DNA of 64,000 nt, taken from contig JACVCH010000002.1 of the NCBI GenBank assembly GCA_016742175.1, positions 186,001-250,000 on the forward strand. Direction: 5' to 3'. The stretch's first letter is position 1, and each line of letters opens with the position of its first letter. The notes below the pieces were generated by a model, which was not told the DNA's origin, ran no database searches, and was given only the letters and a program-made list of their open reading frames with translations. Below, piece after piece: positions 51,516 to 61,115 of this stretch. This stretch comes from Rhizobiaceae bacterium. Lineage in GTDB: Bacteria > Pseudomonadota > Alphaproteobacteria > Rhizobiales > Rhizobiaceae. Made by a program: the position numbers and the translations under genes.

Positions 51516-52760
51516 ATGACCCAGCCCGCGACCCTCAAGTTCGATCCCGCCACGCTTCGGCTCAGCCTCGACCCGCACGACGCGGCCTTCTTCCAGGACC
51601 CTTATCCGACCTATGCCTGGCTTCAGGAGCGCACGGCGGTCTTCTATTGGGAAGAATTCGGCGCCTGGTGCGTCGCCTCATACGAAGGCGTCAATCGAGC
51701 CTTGCGGGACCGCAATTTCGGCCGCGAGAAGCCGGGCGGGTATGTCGATTATGTATCGCGGACGGACGATCGCTCGCATCTGGCGGATTTCGACGCCATC
51801 GAGGCGCGCTCGATGCTCGAGCTGGAGCCGCCCGTCCACACGCGGCTGCGCACGCTCGTCAACCGCGCCTTCGTCTCGCGGCAGGTCGAGCGGCTGCGCC
51901 CGCGCGTCGAGCAACTGGCGCACGAACTGATCGACGGGTTCGAGGCAAAACGGTCCGTCGATCTCATCGCCGCCTTCGCGACGCCGGTGCCGATCGTCGT
52001 CATCTGCGAGATGCTGGGCGTTCCGGTCGAGGCGGGGCCGCAGCTTCTCGACTGGTCGCACCGTATGGTCGCGATGTACATGCACGGCCTGACGCGCGAG
52101 ATCGAGGCCGACGCCAACCGCGCGACGGCGGAGTTCTCCGCCTTCATTCGAGAACATGCACGTAAGAAGCGCGCGGCGCCGGGTGACGATCTCCTGAGCC
52201 TCCTGAATTCCGCACAGGAGACCGGCGAAAAGCTGAGCGAGGACGAACTCGCCGCCTCAGCGATCCTGCTTCTCAATGCCGGGCACGAGGCGACGGTGCA
52301 CCAGACCGGCAATGCCGTTGGCGCGATCCTGAAACAGGGCGGCGATGCGCGCCGGTTCTTCGTGGACTCAGCGATAACGGCAGCGACGGTGGAGGAATGC
52401 CTGCGCTTCGACGCGCCGCTCCACATGTTCAACCGCTTCGCGGCAACGGATTGCGAGATCGCGCCGGGCGTTTCGGTCAAGGCCGGCGAGCGCATCTGGC
52501 TGATGCTCGGCGCAGCGAATACGGACGCGGCCGCCTTCGCCGATCCGCTTGTTTTTCGCCCGGGACGTACGGACCAGAAGAACGTGTCGTTCGGCGCCGG
52601 CATCCACTTCTGCATCGGCGCTCCGCTCGCGCGGCTGGAGATGCAGGCGTCGCTGAAGGTTTTGTTCGAGAGGCTGCCAGGGCTGAGGCTGGCCGAGGAG
52701 CCAAGCTATCGCGACACCTATCATTTTCACGGGCTGGAGCGGTTGGTGGTGGAGTGGTGA
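51516..52760 (+). CDS. Cytochrome P450
   Basis: 414-residue soluble bacterial P450 monooxygenase. Helix I motif NAGHEATVHQTGN (AGxxAT), ExxR in EECLRF, and the heme-binding loop FGAGIHFCIGAPLAR with Cys366 as heme ligand. The I-helix Thr that handles oxygen is present. AGAGG lies before the ATG. No ferredoxin or reductase gene is adjacent, so it must use partners encoded elsewhere. Substrate not predictable. A large palindromic repeat follows its stop. Confidence 0.93.
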   Translation: MTQPATLKFDPATLRLSLDPHDAAFFQDPYPTYAWLQERTAVFYWEEFGAWCVASYEGVNRALRDRNFGREKPGGYVDYVSRTDDRSHLADFDAIEARSMLELEPPVHTRLRTLVNRAFVSRQVERLRPRVEQLAHELIDGFEAKRSVDLIAAFATPVPIVVICEMLGVPVEAGPQLLDWSHRMVAMYMHGLTREIEADANRATAEFSAFIREHARKKRAAPGDDLLSLLNSAQETGEKLSEDELAASAILLLNAGHEATVHQTGNAVGAILKQGGDARRFFVDSAITAATVEECLRFDAPLHMFNRFAATDCEIAPGVSVKAGERIWLMLGAANTDAAAFADPLVFRPGRTDQKNVSFGAGIHFCIGAPLARLEMQASLKVLFERLPGLRLAEEPSYRDTYHFHGLERLVVEW

Positions 52761-52776
52761 GGCCGCGCCCTACGTT

Positions 52777-52890
52777 GCCCCCCTCTGTCCTGCCGGACAT
52801 CTCCCCCGCATGGGGGGAGATCACGCGGTGTCGGCGACGAGAATAATCTCCCCCCTCGCGGGGGAGATGTCCGGCAGGACAGAGGGGGGC
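52777..52890. repeat. Long palindromic intergenic repeat element (REP/RIME-like)
   Basis: Outer arms 52777-52809 and 52858-52890 are perfect 33-base inverted repeats (beginning GCCCCCCTCTGTCCTGCC). Each half also folds on itself (ATCTCCCCC loop GGGGGAGAT type). The whole can form a cruciform and lies between a P450 gene (+) and a converging cupin gene. The look is that of mosaic palindromic elements scattered in rhizobial genomes. Only one copy is in this window, so dispersal cannot be shown. It may also act as a terminator for both genes. Confidence 0.75.
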
Positions 52891-52920
52891 GCGACGGATC
52901 GCTTCGTTCGATGAACGACC

Positions 52921-53271
52921 CTAAACCCGCACCACATACTCCTTGCGCGTCGTCTCCACGACTTCCCAACTTCCCTTGAAGCCGGGGCGTAGGACGAAGC
53001 TGTCGCCGGCTTTCACCGTGCGGGCGGCACCGCCATCCTCGGTGATGACGGAGACGCCGGAGAGGATGCGGCAGTATTCCCATTCGTCATATTCGATGCG
53101 CCATTTTCCGGGCGTCGATTCCCAGACGCCGGCGAAGAGGCCGCTGCCGGCCTCCTCGACGTTCCAGGTGCGGAACTGCGGGTTGCCTTCGATCACGCGC
53201 CCTTCGGCCGGCTGGCCTGTTTCCGGGTCGGTACCGGCAATGCCGAGACCGACGATGTGGCTGACATACAT
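52921..53271 (-). CDS. Cupin domain-containing protein
   Basis: 116-residue single-cupin protein of the DUF861/EutQ-like group. Cupin motifs: GVWESTPGKWRIEYDEWEYCRILSG and the second box ARTVKAGDSFVLRPGFKGSWEV. The usual first-motif His ligands are largely replaced (WRIEYDEWEYC), so metal binding is uncertain, as in many members of this group. It is 18 bases downstream of the O-acetylhomoserine sulfhydrylase gene. Function unknown. Confidence 0.85.
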   Translation of the reverse strand: MYVSHIVGLGIAGTDPETGQPAEGRVIEGNPQFRTWNVEEAGSGLFAGVWESTPGKWRIEYDEWEYCRILSGVSVITEDGGAARTVKAGDSFVLRPGFKGSWEVVETTRKEYVVRV

Positions 53272-53289
53272 GACGTCCTCCCGCGATGA

Positions 53290-54573
53290 TCAGGCCTTCG
53301 CCAGCGCCTGTTCCAGATCGGCGATGATGTCGGCGACGTCCTCGATGCCGACCGACAGGCGGATGACGTCGGGCCCAGCGCCGGCGGCCGTCAGTTGCTC
53401 CTCCGACAATTGCCGGTGGGTGGTCGAGGCCGGGTGGATGATCAGCGACTTGGTGTCGCCGATATTGGCAAGGTGCGAGAAGAGCTCGACGCCTTCGACG
53501 ACCTTGACGCCCGCCTCGTAGCCGCCCTTCAGGCCGAAGGTGAACACGGCGCCGGCGCCCTGCGGCGAATATTTCTTCTGCAGCGCATTGTTCGGGTCAT
53601 CGGCGAGGCCGGGATAGGACACCCACTCCACTTTCTCATGCGTCTTCAGCCATTCGGCGACCTTGAGCGCATTGTCGCAGTGGCGCTGCATGCGAAGCGG
53701 CAGGGTCTCGAGGCCGGTCAGGATCAGGAAGGCGTTGAAGGGCGAGATGGATGGGCCGAAATCGCGCAGGCCGAGCACCCGGCAGGCGATGGCGAAGGCG
53801 AAATTGCCGAAGGTTTCGTGCAGGACGATGCCGCCATATTCGGGGCGCGGCTCCGACAGCATCGGATAGTTGCCAGACTTCGACCAGTCGAACGTGCCGC
53901 CATCGACGATGACGCCGCCCATGGAATTGCCGTGGCCGCCGATGAACTTGGTCAGCGAATGGACCACGATGTCCGCGCCGTGCTCGATCGGGCGCAGGAG
54001 GTAGGGCGAGGCCATGGTGTTGTCGACGATCAGCGGCAGGCCGTGCTTATGGGCGATCTCGGCGATCGCCGCGATGTCGACGAAGGTGCCGCCGGGATTG
54101 GCAAGGCTTTCGATGAAGATGCCGCGCGTCTTGTCGTCGATCTGGTTCTCGAAGGTCGACAGGTCGTTGGTGTCGCCCCAGCGCACCTCCCACCCGAAAT
54201 TCTTGAAGGCGTGACCGAACTGGTTGATCGAACCGCCATAAAGCCGGCGCGCGGCGACGAAATTGTCGCCCGGACGCATGATGGTGTGGAAGATCAGGAG
54301 CTGCGCCGCATGGCCGGAGGCCGTCGCCAGCGCGGCGGTGCCGCCTTCGAGCGCGGCGAGGCGCTCCTCGAGCACGGCCTGCGTCGGGTTCATGATGCGG
54401 GTGTAGATGTTGCCGAAAGCCTTCAGGCCGAAGAGCGAGGCGGCATGGTCGGCGTCGTCGAAGACGAAGGACGTCGTCTGGTAGATCGGCGTCGCGCGGG
54501 CGCCGGTCGCCGGATCGGGCTGCGCGCCCGCATGAACCGCCAAGGTGTTGAAGCCGGGTGCGCGCTGCGCCAT
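53290..54573 (-). CDS. metY: O-acetylhomoserine aminocarboxypropyltransferase/sulfhydrylase
   Basis: 427-residue PLP enzyme making homocysteine (or methionine) from O-acetylhomoserine and sulfide or methanethiol. PLP Lys209 in HSLTKFIGGHGNSMGG; Tyr/Arg pair in NIYTRIMNPTQAVLEERLAALEGG; Asp in LIVDNTMASPYLLRPIEHGADIVV. The long insert (NYPMLSEPRPEYGGIVLHETFG) is typical of the MetY type rather than MetB or MetZ. GGAGG lies 8 bases before ATG 54573. No regulator adjacent. Confidence 0.93.
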   Translation of the reverse strand: MAQRAPGFNTLAVHAGAQPDPATGARATPIYQTTSFVFDDADHAASLFGLKAFGNIYTRIMNPTQAVLEERLAALEGGTAALATASGHAAQLLIFHTIMRPGDNFVAARRLYGGSINQFGHAFKNFGWEVRWGDTNDLSTFENQIDDKTRGIFIESLANPGGTFVDIAAIAEIAHKHGLPLIVDNTMASPYLLRPIEHGADIVVHSLTKFIGGHGNSMGGVIVDGGTFDWSKSGNYPMLSEPRPEYGGIVLHETFGNFAFAIACRVLGLRDFGPSISPFNAFLILTGLETLPLRMQRHCDNALKVAEWLKTHEKVEWVSYPGLADDPNNALQKKYSPQGAGAVFTFGLKGGYEAGVKVVEGVELFSHLANIGDTKSLIIHPASTTHRQLSEEQLTAAGAGPDVIRLSVGIEDVADIIADLEQALAKA

Positions 54574-54679
54574 CGTTCGTCCTCCAGATGAATGCAATTT
54601 TCAAGGCCGGCACAGTCATCGCAAAGCGCCGGGCCAAAAGCAAAGACGAATGTTGCGCGCCGAAGCGCCCTGATGGCAA

Positions 54680-55201
54680 CTATTTCTGCCGGATGCCGAA
54701 GCTCTGGAAGCCGGAACGCATGATCGGCTTTTTCGACGAGATGACGCCGCTGTTGACGCCGTTCCAGCCGATCTCGCCGGCAAGCCGGGCATATTCGATC
54801 TTGGGGCAGCGGTTCATCACGACCTCGATGCCGGCGGTTTCGAGCCGTCTGGCCGATACGTCGTCGCGCACGCCGAGCTGCATCCAGACGACTTTCGGAA
54901 ACGGGTCGAGCGCCAGCACCTCCTCGACGATGCCGGGGACGGCATTCGATGCGCGGAAGATGTCGACCATGTCGATCGGCTCGGGGATGTCGGCGAGCTT
55001 CCCATAGGTCATGCGGCCGAGGATGTCCCTGCCGGCATGGCCCGGATTGACCGGGAAGACGGCGTAGCCCTTGTCGATCAGATATTTCGCGACGAAGAAG
55101 GACGGCCGCACGTCGTTTGCCGACGCACCGACGATGGCGACGCTCTTCACCTTGTTGAGGATGCCGGAAATGTAGGAATTGTCGTAGGAATCGTGGTTCA
55201 T
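54680..55201 (-). CDS. CoA-binding domain protein (YccU-like)
   Basis: 173-residue single Rossmann-fold protein like the N-terminal CoA-binding domain of succinyl-CoA synthetase: VKSVAIVGASANDVRPSFFVAKYLIDKGYAVFPVNPG, then VWMQLGVRDD and the MNRCPKIEYARL ending. Such proteins bind CoA but no catalytic site is known. ATG 55201 used, with no clear Shine-Dalgarno; it follows the enoyl-CoA hydratase gene by 34 bases, probably co-transcribed. Confidence 0.87.
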   Translation of the reverse strand: MNHDSYDNSYISGILNKVKSVAIVGASANDVRPSFFVAKYLIDKGYAVFPVNPGHAGRDILGRMTYGKLADIPEPIDMVDIFRASNAVPGIVEEVLALDPFPKVVWMQLGVRDDVSARRLETAGIEVVMNRCPKIEYARLAGEIGWNGVNSGVISSKKPIMRSGFQSFGIRQK

Positions 55202-55235
55202 TGCGACGGCACCATGCGCCCCTCCCCGTCGATGC

Positions 55236-56051
55236 TCATTCGTCGGTCCACTCCGGCTTGCGCTTCTCGACGAATGCGCCGATGCCCTCGGCGGCGTCGC
55301 GCGCGAGCATGTTCTCGACCATGACCCGGCCGGCATAGTCGTATGCTTCCGACAGCCCCATTTCTGCCTGCGCGTAGAAGGCCTCCTTGCCGATCTTCAG
55401 CGTCAGAGCAGATTTCGACGCGATGGTCTGCGCGTATTTGCCGACGATCTGATCCAGATATTCGGGCGGCACCACGCGGTTGACGAGGCCGAATTCGCGT
55501 GCGGTCGTCGCCTCGATCATCTCGCCCGTCAGCAGCATCTCCATCGCGTGCTTGTGCGAGACGTTGCGCGACAGCGCGACCATGGGCGTCGAGCAGAAGA
55601 GGCCGATATTGACGCCGGGCGTGGCGAAAGTCGCCTCGGTCGTGGCGATGGCGAGGTCGCAGCTTGCGACGATCTGGCAACCGGCGGCAGACGCAACGCC
55701 GGCCACGGCGGCGATGACGGGCTTGGGATGGCGCACGATCTCCTGCATCAGCGCGCCGCAGGACGTCATCAGTTCCTGGAAGTATGCGTGGCCACGGTCG
55801 GGATCAGTGCGGTGCGCGGTGATTTCCTTGAGATCGTGGCCGGCGGAAAAGACCTTGCCCGCTGCGGCGATGACGACGACCCGCACGGACGCGTCGTCCC
55901 TCGCTACGGCCAAGTGGCGGCGCAGCGTGGCGATCATCTCCATCGATAGCGCGTTTGCCGGCGGCGAATCGAGCACGATCCGCAACACCGGACCGTCGCG
56001 CTCCACGCGTGCGGGCTCCGGCCTGACCGATGCGAGGGCAGTCACATTCAT
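55236..56051 (-). CDS. Enoyl-CoA hydratase/isomerase family protein
   Basis: 271-residue crotonase-fold enzyme. The oxyanion-hole segments are KVFSAGHDLKE and GVASAAGCQIVASCDLAIA. The Glu normally in the second segment (GxALGGGxELA, then E) is not evident, as in ECHDC3-like members, so hydratase activity is not certain. C-terminal helix region VENMLARDAAEGIGAFVEKRKPEW is standard. Divergent from a thioesterase gene. Confidence 0.88.
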   Translation of the reverse strand: MNVTALASVRPEPARVERDGPVLRIVLDSPPANALSMEMIATLRRHLAVARDDASVRVVVIAAAGKVFSAGHDLKEITAHRTDPDRGHAYFQELMTSCGALMQEIVRHPKPVIAAVAGVASAAGCQIVASCDLAIATTEATFATPGVNIGLFCSTPMVALSRNVSHKHAMEMLLTGEMIEATTAREFGLVNRVVPPEYLDQIVGKYAQTIASKSALTLKIGKEAFYAQAEMGLSEAYDYAGRVMVENMLARDAAEGIGAFVEKRKPEWTDE

Positions 56052-56185
56052 CCGCAGTCTCCCTGACGTCTTTCCCGACCCTTAGCATCAAAGAAGACGC
56101 GTTTCATGCCCCTTGAAGCGCACTTGCGTTTGCCGCCGGTTGCATGTTCCTTGGCGCGACAGGAACGGGGATAGAAGGACAGGCC

Positions 56186-56647
56186 ATGCACGGATCGAAG
56201 CCGTCGAGCGTTCCGACGCCGCTGATGACTGCGGACGAGGTCAACGCGTTCCTGAAGGTCGTCTACCCGCAGCTCAACAACGATTTCGCCGCCTACACCA
56301 CGACCGAGGTGTTTCCCGGCGGCTGCACGGTGCGGCTCGATGCGGACCACCGGCACCTGCGCCCCGGCGATACCGTCTCCGGCCCGTCCCTCTTCACGCT
56401 GGCCGATATCGGCGGCTATGTGTGCGTGCTTTCGCATGCCGGGCCGGACGCGCTTTCCGTCACCACCAATCTCAACATCAACTTCATGCGCAAGGCCGAG
56501 GCAGGCCCGATCGACGGACGTTGCCGCATCCTCAAGCTCGGCCGCAACCTGATGGTCTTCGACATCGAAATGGTCAGCGGACCCGACCGGCAAGTCGTCG
56601 CGCATGCAACCGGCACCTATTCGATACCGCCGAAACGCGCGAAGTGA
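56186..56647 (+). CDS. PaaI-type hotdog thioesterase
   Basis: 153-residue hotdog-fold acyl-CoA thioesterase family protein. Pattern RPGDTVSGPSLFTLADIGGYVCVLS (substrate and catalytic helix, with Asp in LADIGG) and TTNLNINFMRKAEAG. AAGGA before ATG 56186. Divergent from the enoyl-CoA hydratase and CoA-binding genes, together a small acyl-CoA set. Substrate unknown. Confidence 0.88.
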   Translation: MHGSKPSSVPTPLMTADEVNAFLKVVYPQLNNDFAAYTTTEVFPGGCTVRLDADHRHLRPGDTVSGPSLFTLADIGGYVCVLSHAGPDALSVTTNLNINFMRKAEAGPIDGRCRILKLGRNLMVFDIEMVSGPDRQVVAHATGTYSIPPKRAK

Positions 56648-56722
56648 TGCGGTAAAATAATACCGTATTCTTATCTAACTGATTTCATTTGTCTCTTTTC
56701 CGGCGCTCGCCCTTTCGGCCGC

Positions 56723-56751
56723 TTGACAACGCGGAAGGCCGCCCGTATAAG
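56723..56751 (+). promoter_or_regulatory. rplM-rpsI promoter
   Basis: TTGACA (56723-56728), 17-base spacer, TATAAG (56746-56751). A near-perfect housekeeping promoter, as expected for ribosomal protein genes. Predicted start near 56758 gives a leader of about 108 bases. Confidence 0.85.
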
Positions 56752-56764
56752 CCGATCCGAACGC

Positions 56765-56788
56765 GCCTCCGTCCCCGGAGGCCGTTTT
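56765..56788 (+). promoter_or_regulatory. Leader hairpin of the rplM-rpsI transcript
   Basis: GCCTCCG-TCCC-CGGAGGC (56765-56782), a perfect seven-pair stem, then CGTTTT. It lies a few bases from the predicted transcript start and resembles an attenuator or an RNA site for ribosomal-protein feedback. The T run is short, so termination may be partial. Confidence 0.45.
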
Positions 56789-56865
56789 CGTTGGCGTCCA
56801 AGGGCGCCAACACAAGCAACAAGAAATGCCTTCCTCGCGAAGGTTCGACAAGAAAGATCGAAACC

Positions 56866-57339
56866 ATGAAGACCTTTTCGCAGAAGCCTGCGGACGTGGT
56901 GAAGAAGTGGGTCGTGATCGACGCCGAGAATCTCGTCGTCGGCCGTCTGGCCTCCATCGTCGCCAATCGCCTGCGCGGCAAGCACAAGCCCACTTTCACG
57001 CCGCATGTCGATGATGGCGACAACGTTATCATCATCAATGCCGACAAGGCCGTGTTCACCGGCAAGAAGTTCACCGACAAGGTGTACTACTGGCACACCG
57101 GCCACCCGGGCGGCATCAAGGAGCGCACCGCGCGCCAGATCCTCGAAGGCCGCTTTCCCGAGCGCGTCATCGAGAAGGCTGTCGAGCGCATGATCCCGCG
57201 CGGCCCGCTCGGCCGTCGCCAGATGAAGAATTTGCGCGTCTATGCCGGCTCCGAACACCCGCACACCGCCCAGACGCCCGAGGCGCTCGACGTCGCGGCC
57301 CTGAACAAGAAGAACACGAGGCTCCAGACCAATGGCTGA
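56866..57339 (+). CDS. rplM: 50S ribosomal protein L13
   Basis: 157 residues starting [20 protein letters not shown]. Landmarks: [51 protein letters not shown], and [29 protein letters not shown]. Length slightly over the E. coli protein through a C-terminal tail. Overlaps rpsI by 8 bases. Confidence 0.97.
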   Translation: MKTFSQKPADVVKKWVVIDAENLVVGRLASIVANRLRGKHKPTFTPHVDDGDNVIIINADKAVFTGKKFTDKVYYWHTGHPGGIKERTARQILEGRFPERVIEKAVERMIPRGPLGRRQMKNLRVYAGSEHPHTAQTPEALDVAALNKKNTRLQTNG

Positions 57340-57808
57340 ACTCAACTCCCTCCAGGACCTCGGCCAGGCGACCGGCGCGTCGGAGCAGGCCGCTCCGGTG
57401 CACGTCCAGAAGCTCGACAAGCAGGGCCGCGCCTATGCCACCGGCAAGCGCAAGGACGCCATCGCGCGCGTCTGGGTCAAGCCGGGCTCGGGCAAGATCA
57501 TCGTCAACGACAAGGAATTCGGCGCCTATTTCGCGCGTCCGGTCCTGCAGATGGTGCTCCAGCAGCCGATCGTCGCCGCTGACCGCAACGGCCAGTACGA
57601 CATCGTCGCCACCGTCGCCGGCGGCGGCCTCTCGGGCCAGGCCGGTGCCGTGCGTCACGGCATCTCCAAGGCGCTGACTTACTACGAGCCGGGCCTGCGC
57701 GCCGTGCTCAAGAAGGGCGGCTTCCTGACCCGCGATTCGCGTACCGTCGAGCGCAAGAAGTACGGCAAGGCCAAGGCCCGTCGTTCGTTCCAGTTCTCGA
57801 AGCGCTAA
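57332..57808 (+). CDS. rpsI: 30S ribosomal protein S9
   Basis: 158 residues; a 30-residue N-terminal extension typical of alphaproteobacteria, then [45 protein letters not shown] and the basic tail [21 protein letters not shown]. Translation start lies inside the end of rplM (8-base overlap). Confidence 0.97.
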   Translation: MAELNSLQDLGQATGASEQAAPVHVQKLDKQGRAYATGKRKDAIARVWVKPGSGKIIVNDKEFGAYFARPVLQMVLQQPIVAADRNGQYDIVATVAGGGLSGQAGAVRHGISKALTYYEPGLRAVLKKGGFLTRDSRTVERKKYGKAKARRSFQFSKR

Positions 57809-57830
57809 ACGTTTCGCATCCGGAACTTCG

Positions 57831-57858
57831 AAAAGCGGGCCTTCGGGTCCGCTTTTTT
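57831..57858 (+). terminator. Intrinsic terminator after rpsI
   Basis: AAAAGCGGGCC-TTCG-GGTCCGCTTTT with a UUCG-type tetraloop and one G-U pair, followed by more T residues; 23 bases past the rpsI stop. Confidence 0.85.
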
Positions 57859-57903
57859 CGTTTCACATCTGTGCTATGTGCCATGGTCTCGAAGGAGCTA
57901 CCC

Positions 57904-58860
57904 ATGCCCGCAAAGACGATCGACAACGCATTTACCGCGCGCCAGCTCACTGGGGCGGCGAGCGATCCGACGCATGCGGGTGCGTTGTCCTTCATGCGGC
58001 GCAGGTATACGAAGTCGCTCAAGGGCGCGGACGTGGTCGTGTGGGGCATTCCGTTCGATGCCGCCGTATCCAACAGGCCGGGCGCTCGGTTCGGGCCGCA
58101 GGCGATAAGGCGCGCTTCGGCGATCTTCGACAACGATCCGCAATATCCTTTCGATGCAGATCTCTTCGAAGACCTCGCCGTCATCGACTATGGCGACTGC
58201 CTGCTCGACTACGGCAACCATCAGGAGACGCCGGCGACGATCGAGCGCGAGGCTGCGAAGCTCGTCGATTCAGGGGCGTTCGTCGTCTCGATGGGCGGCG
58301 ATCATTTCGTCACCTGGCCGGTTCTCAAGGCCCATGCCGCGAAACATGGCCCGCTGGCGATGATCCAGTTCGACGCGCATCAGGACACCTGGTTCGACGA
58401 CGGCAAGCGGATCGACCACGGTTCCTTTGTCGGCCGCGCGGTGCGCGACGGCGTGATCGATGCATCGCGCTCGATCCAGATCGGCATCCGCACCCACGCG
58501 CCGGACGATTGCGGCATCCAGATGCTCTATGGCTACGATGTCGAGGAGATGCGGGCCGACGAAATCGTCACCGCGATCAAGGCGCGAGTCGGCGACGCGA
58601 AGGCCTACGTGACCTTCGACATCGACTGCCTCGACCCCGCCTATGCGCCCGGAACGGGCACGCCGGTCGCCGGCGGCCCCTCCTCCGCCAAGATGCTGGC
58701 GGTGCTGCGCAAGCTCGGCTCGCTCGACATCGTCGGGGCCGACATCGTCGAGGTCGCGCCGGCCTACGACCATGCCGACATCACGGCGATTGCGGGCGCG
58801 TCCGTCGCGATGCACTATATCGGGCTTCTGGCGGAGCGACGATCGCGGCTCGCAACGTGA
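57904..58860 (+). CDS. speB: Agmatinase
   Basis: 318-residue ureohydrolase converting agmatine to putrescine and urea. All six manganese ligands are visible: His134 (GGDHF), Asp157, His159 and Asp161 (FDAHQD), Asp239 and Asp241 (FDIDCLDP). N-terminal GIPFDAAVSNRPGARFGPQAIR is typical of agmatinase rather than arginase. AAGGAG lies 7 bases before ATG 57904; upstream ATGs in frame lack this. Guanidinobutyrase is an alternative specificity. Confidence 0.9.
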   Translation: MPAKTIDNAFTARQLTGAASDPTHAGALSFMRRRYTKSLKGADVVVWGIPFDAAVSNRPGARFGPQAIRRASAIFDNDPQYPFDADLFEDLAVIDYGDCLLDYGNHQETPATIEREAAKLVDSGAFVVSMGGDHFVTWPVLKAHAAKHGPLAMIQFDAHQDTWFDDGKRIDHGSFVGRAVRDGVIDASRSIQIGIRTHAPDDCGIQMLYGYDVEEMRADEIVTAIKARVGDAKAYVTFDIDCLDPAYAPGTGTPVAGGPSSAKMLAVLRKLGSLDIVGADIVEVAPAYDHADITAIAGASVAMHYIGLLAERRSRLAT

Positions 58861-58933
58861 ATCAAGCGGCCGACGGATCGAATCCGCAAGCTGATCCAAG
58901 CGATTGTTATCAAACGAAATCGAAGTGACGCGC

Positions 58934-59875
58934 ATGAAACCGAAAATCTTCATCGACGGCGAACACGGTACGACCGGCCTCCAGATCCGCACGCGGCTTT
59001 CGGGGCGCCACGACCTTGACATGCTGTCGATCCCCGAAGCGGAGCGGCGCAACGACGCCCTGCGCGAGGAGATGCTGAAGGCGGCCGACGTCGCGATCCT
59101 CTGCCTGCCCGACGATGCCGCCAAGCAGGCCGTCGCCATGCTGGAGGGCACCAATTCGACGCGCATCATCGACACGTCGACGGCGCACCGCATCCATCCC
59201 GACTGGGCCTACGGTTTCGCCGAGCTCGACGACGACCAGGCCGAGAAGATCGCGACCGCGCGGCTCGTCGCCAATCCCGGCTGCTATCCGACCGGCGCGA
59301 TCGGTGTCATCCGGCCGCTGGTCAAGGCCGGCATCCTGCCGGCGGACTATCCCGTCAGCGTCAATGCGATTTCCGGCTATACGGGCGGCGGCAAGCAGAT
59401 GATCGCTCAGATGGAGAATACGGACGCGCCCGATCACATCGCCGCGCCGCATTTCCTCTATGGCCTTACGCTCGCGCATAAGCACGTGCCGGAGATGATG
59501 CAGCACGGCCTGCTCGACGGCCGGCCGATCTTCTCGCCGAGCGTTGGCCGCTTCGCGCAGGGCATGATCGTGCAGGTGCCGCTGCACACGGCGAACCTCA
59601 ACGGCGCGCCTGGCGTCGGTGACGTTCACGCCGCGCTCGCCGCGCACTATGCCGGCCAGGACGTCGTGGACGTGGTTCCGCTGGAGACGAGCGCCAAGCT
59701 CGCGCGGATCGACCCGACCGAACTCAACGACACCAACCGCATGAAGCTCTTCGTCTTCGGCAACGATGCCGCCGGTCAGGTCAACCTCGTCGCCGTGCTC
59801 GACAATCTGGGCAAGGGCGCGTCGGGCGCCGCCGTCCAGAACATGGATCTGATGCTGTCGAAGCGCGCGGCTTAG
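58934..59875 (+). CDS. argC: N-acetyl-gamma-glutamyl-phosphate reductase, short (type 2) form
   Basis: 313-residue NADPH-dependent enzyme of arginine biosynthesis. Start [22 protein letters not shown] with the shortened nucleotide loop of type 2 ArgC, catalytic Cys117 in [12 protein letters not shown], and HKHVPEM near 190. In rhizobia and relatives this form follows rplM-rpsI and speB, as here. Downstream heme A synthase converges with a 3-base gap. Confidence 0.94.
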   Translation: MKPKIFIDGEHGTTGLQIRTRLSGRHDLDMLSIPEAERRNDALREEMLKAADVAILCLPDDAAKQAVAMLEGTNSTRIIDTSTAHRIHPDWAYGFAELDDDQAEKIATARLVANPGCYPTGAIGVIRPLVKAGILPADYPVSVNAISGYTGGGKQMIAQMENTDAPDHIAAPHFLYGLTLAHKHVPEMMQHGLLDGRPIFSPSVGRFAQGMIVQVPLHTANLNGAPGVGDVHAALAAHYAGQDVVDVVPLETSAKLARIDPTELNDTNRMKLFVFGNDAAGQVNLVAVLDNLGKGASGAAVQNMDLMLSKRAA

Positions 59876-59878
59876 GCG

Positions 59879-60976
59879 TCAGCGGGCGTATTCGGCCGCA
59901 GCCTGCGACGGATACGCCCCTTTCGTGCCGCGCCAGTGGGCCGCGGCGAAGCCGAGCACGACGATCGCGAAGGCATGGTGCGCCAGCGCCCAGCCGAGGG
60001 GCACGACGAGCACAAGCGTCGTGATGCCGATCAACGCCTGCGCGACGATCATGCCCAGGAGCACAAATGCGCGTCGCGCATGCGTCGTCGCTGGCGCCAT
60101 GCGCCACGCAGAGAACACGTGCCAGACCGCCGCCGCGAGCAGCACGTAAGCCCCCATGCGATGAACGAATTGCACGGTCTTCGGGTTTTCGAAGAAGTTG
60201 ACCCAGCCCGGGTCCATCACGAGAAGCCCGCCCGGCCAGATTGCGCCGTCCATCAGCGGCCAGGTGTTGAACGTCAGGCCGGCATGAAGCCCGGCGACGA
60301 GCGCGCCGAGATAGATCTGGAACAGGACGAGCACCACGAGCCAAGCCGCCTGGCTGCGCGTCCGGTCGGGCGCGGGGCCGGTCGAATGCGGCGCGAGACC
60401 GCGCGCGATCAGCATCGTCGCGGTGAAGATCAGGCAGGCGAGCATCAGGTGCGTCGCGAGCCGGTACTGGCTGACGCTGACGCGCTCGGAAAGCCCGGAA
60501 GCGACCATCCACCAGCCGATGAAACCCTGCAGGCCGCCGAGCGCAAGGAGGCCGAGCAATTTTGGCTTCAAATGCCGCTCCAGCCGGCCGGTCAGCCAGA
60601 AGAAGGCGAGCGGGACTGCGACGAGGAAGCCGACGCCGCGCGCCAGCAAGCGATGCGCCCATTCCCACCAGAAGATGGTCTTGAACGCGTCGAGGCTCAT
60701 GCCCCGGTTGATCTCCTGGTATTGCGGGATCTGGCGGTACTTCTCCAGTTCCTCCTGCCACTGCGCTTCCCCGATCGGCGGGATGACGCCGTGGATCGGT
60801 TTCCATTCGGTGATCGACAGGCCGGAGCCCGTCAGCCGTGTCGCGCCGCCAACGACGAACAGCGCGAGAAGCACCAGGAGAACGATGTAGAGCCAGGTGC
60901 GGACCAGGCGCCGGTCGCGCGCCTCGCGCGAGCGGGCGTCCATGGGAAGGCTGTCGATTGCTGCCGACGCGGCCAT
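59879..60976 (-). CDS. ctaA: Heme A synthase
   Basis: 365-residue eight-helix inner-membrane protein oxidising heme O to heme A for cytochrome aa3 oxidase. Conserved segments: [37 protein letters not shown] (first heme His pair region), [49 protein letters not shown] and GWALAHHAF. The four conserved His ligands are all present. Type 2 (proteobacterial COX15) without the Cys pair of the Bacillus protein. Confidence 0.95.
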   Translation of the reverse strand: MAASAAIDSLPMDARSREARDRRLVRTWLYIVLLVLLALFVVGGATRLTGSGLSITEWKPIHGVIPPIGEAQWQEELEKYRQIPQYQEINRGMSLDAFKTIFWWEWAHRLLARGVGFLVAVPLAFFWLTGRLERHLKPKLLGLLALGGLQGFIGWWMVASGLSERVSVSQYRLATHLMLACLIFTATMLIARGLAPHSTGPAPDRTRSQAAWLVVLVLFQIYLGALVAGLHAGLTFNTWPLMDGAIWPGGLLVMDPGWVNFFENPKTVQFVHRMGAYVLLAAAVWHVFSAWRMAPATTHARRAFVLLGMIVAQALIGITTLVLVVPLGWALAHHAFAIVVLGFAAAHWRGTKGAYPSQAAAEYAR

Positions 60977-61115
60977 CGCGTGGTCCTTTGATGGTTGGCG
61001 TGGCGGAGGAGTGCCGCATCGCGCCTGCCTTTACAAGCGGGACCGGCGCGCGACATGCCGTCGCGTTTGCCTTGGATGCCGGTCTGGACTAAACGATGGC
61101 GCAGAAGGAAAGCCC

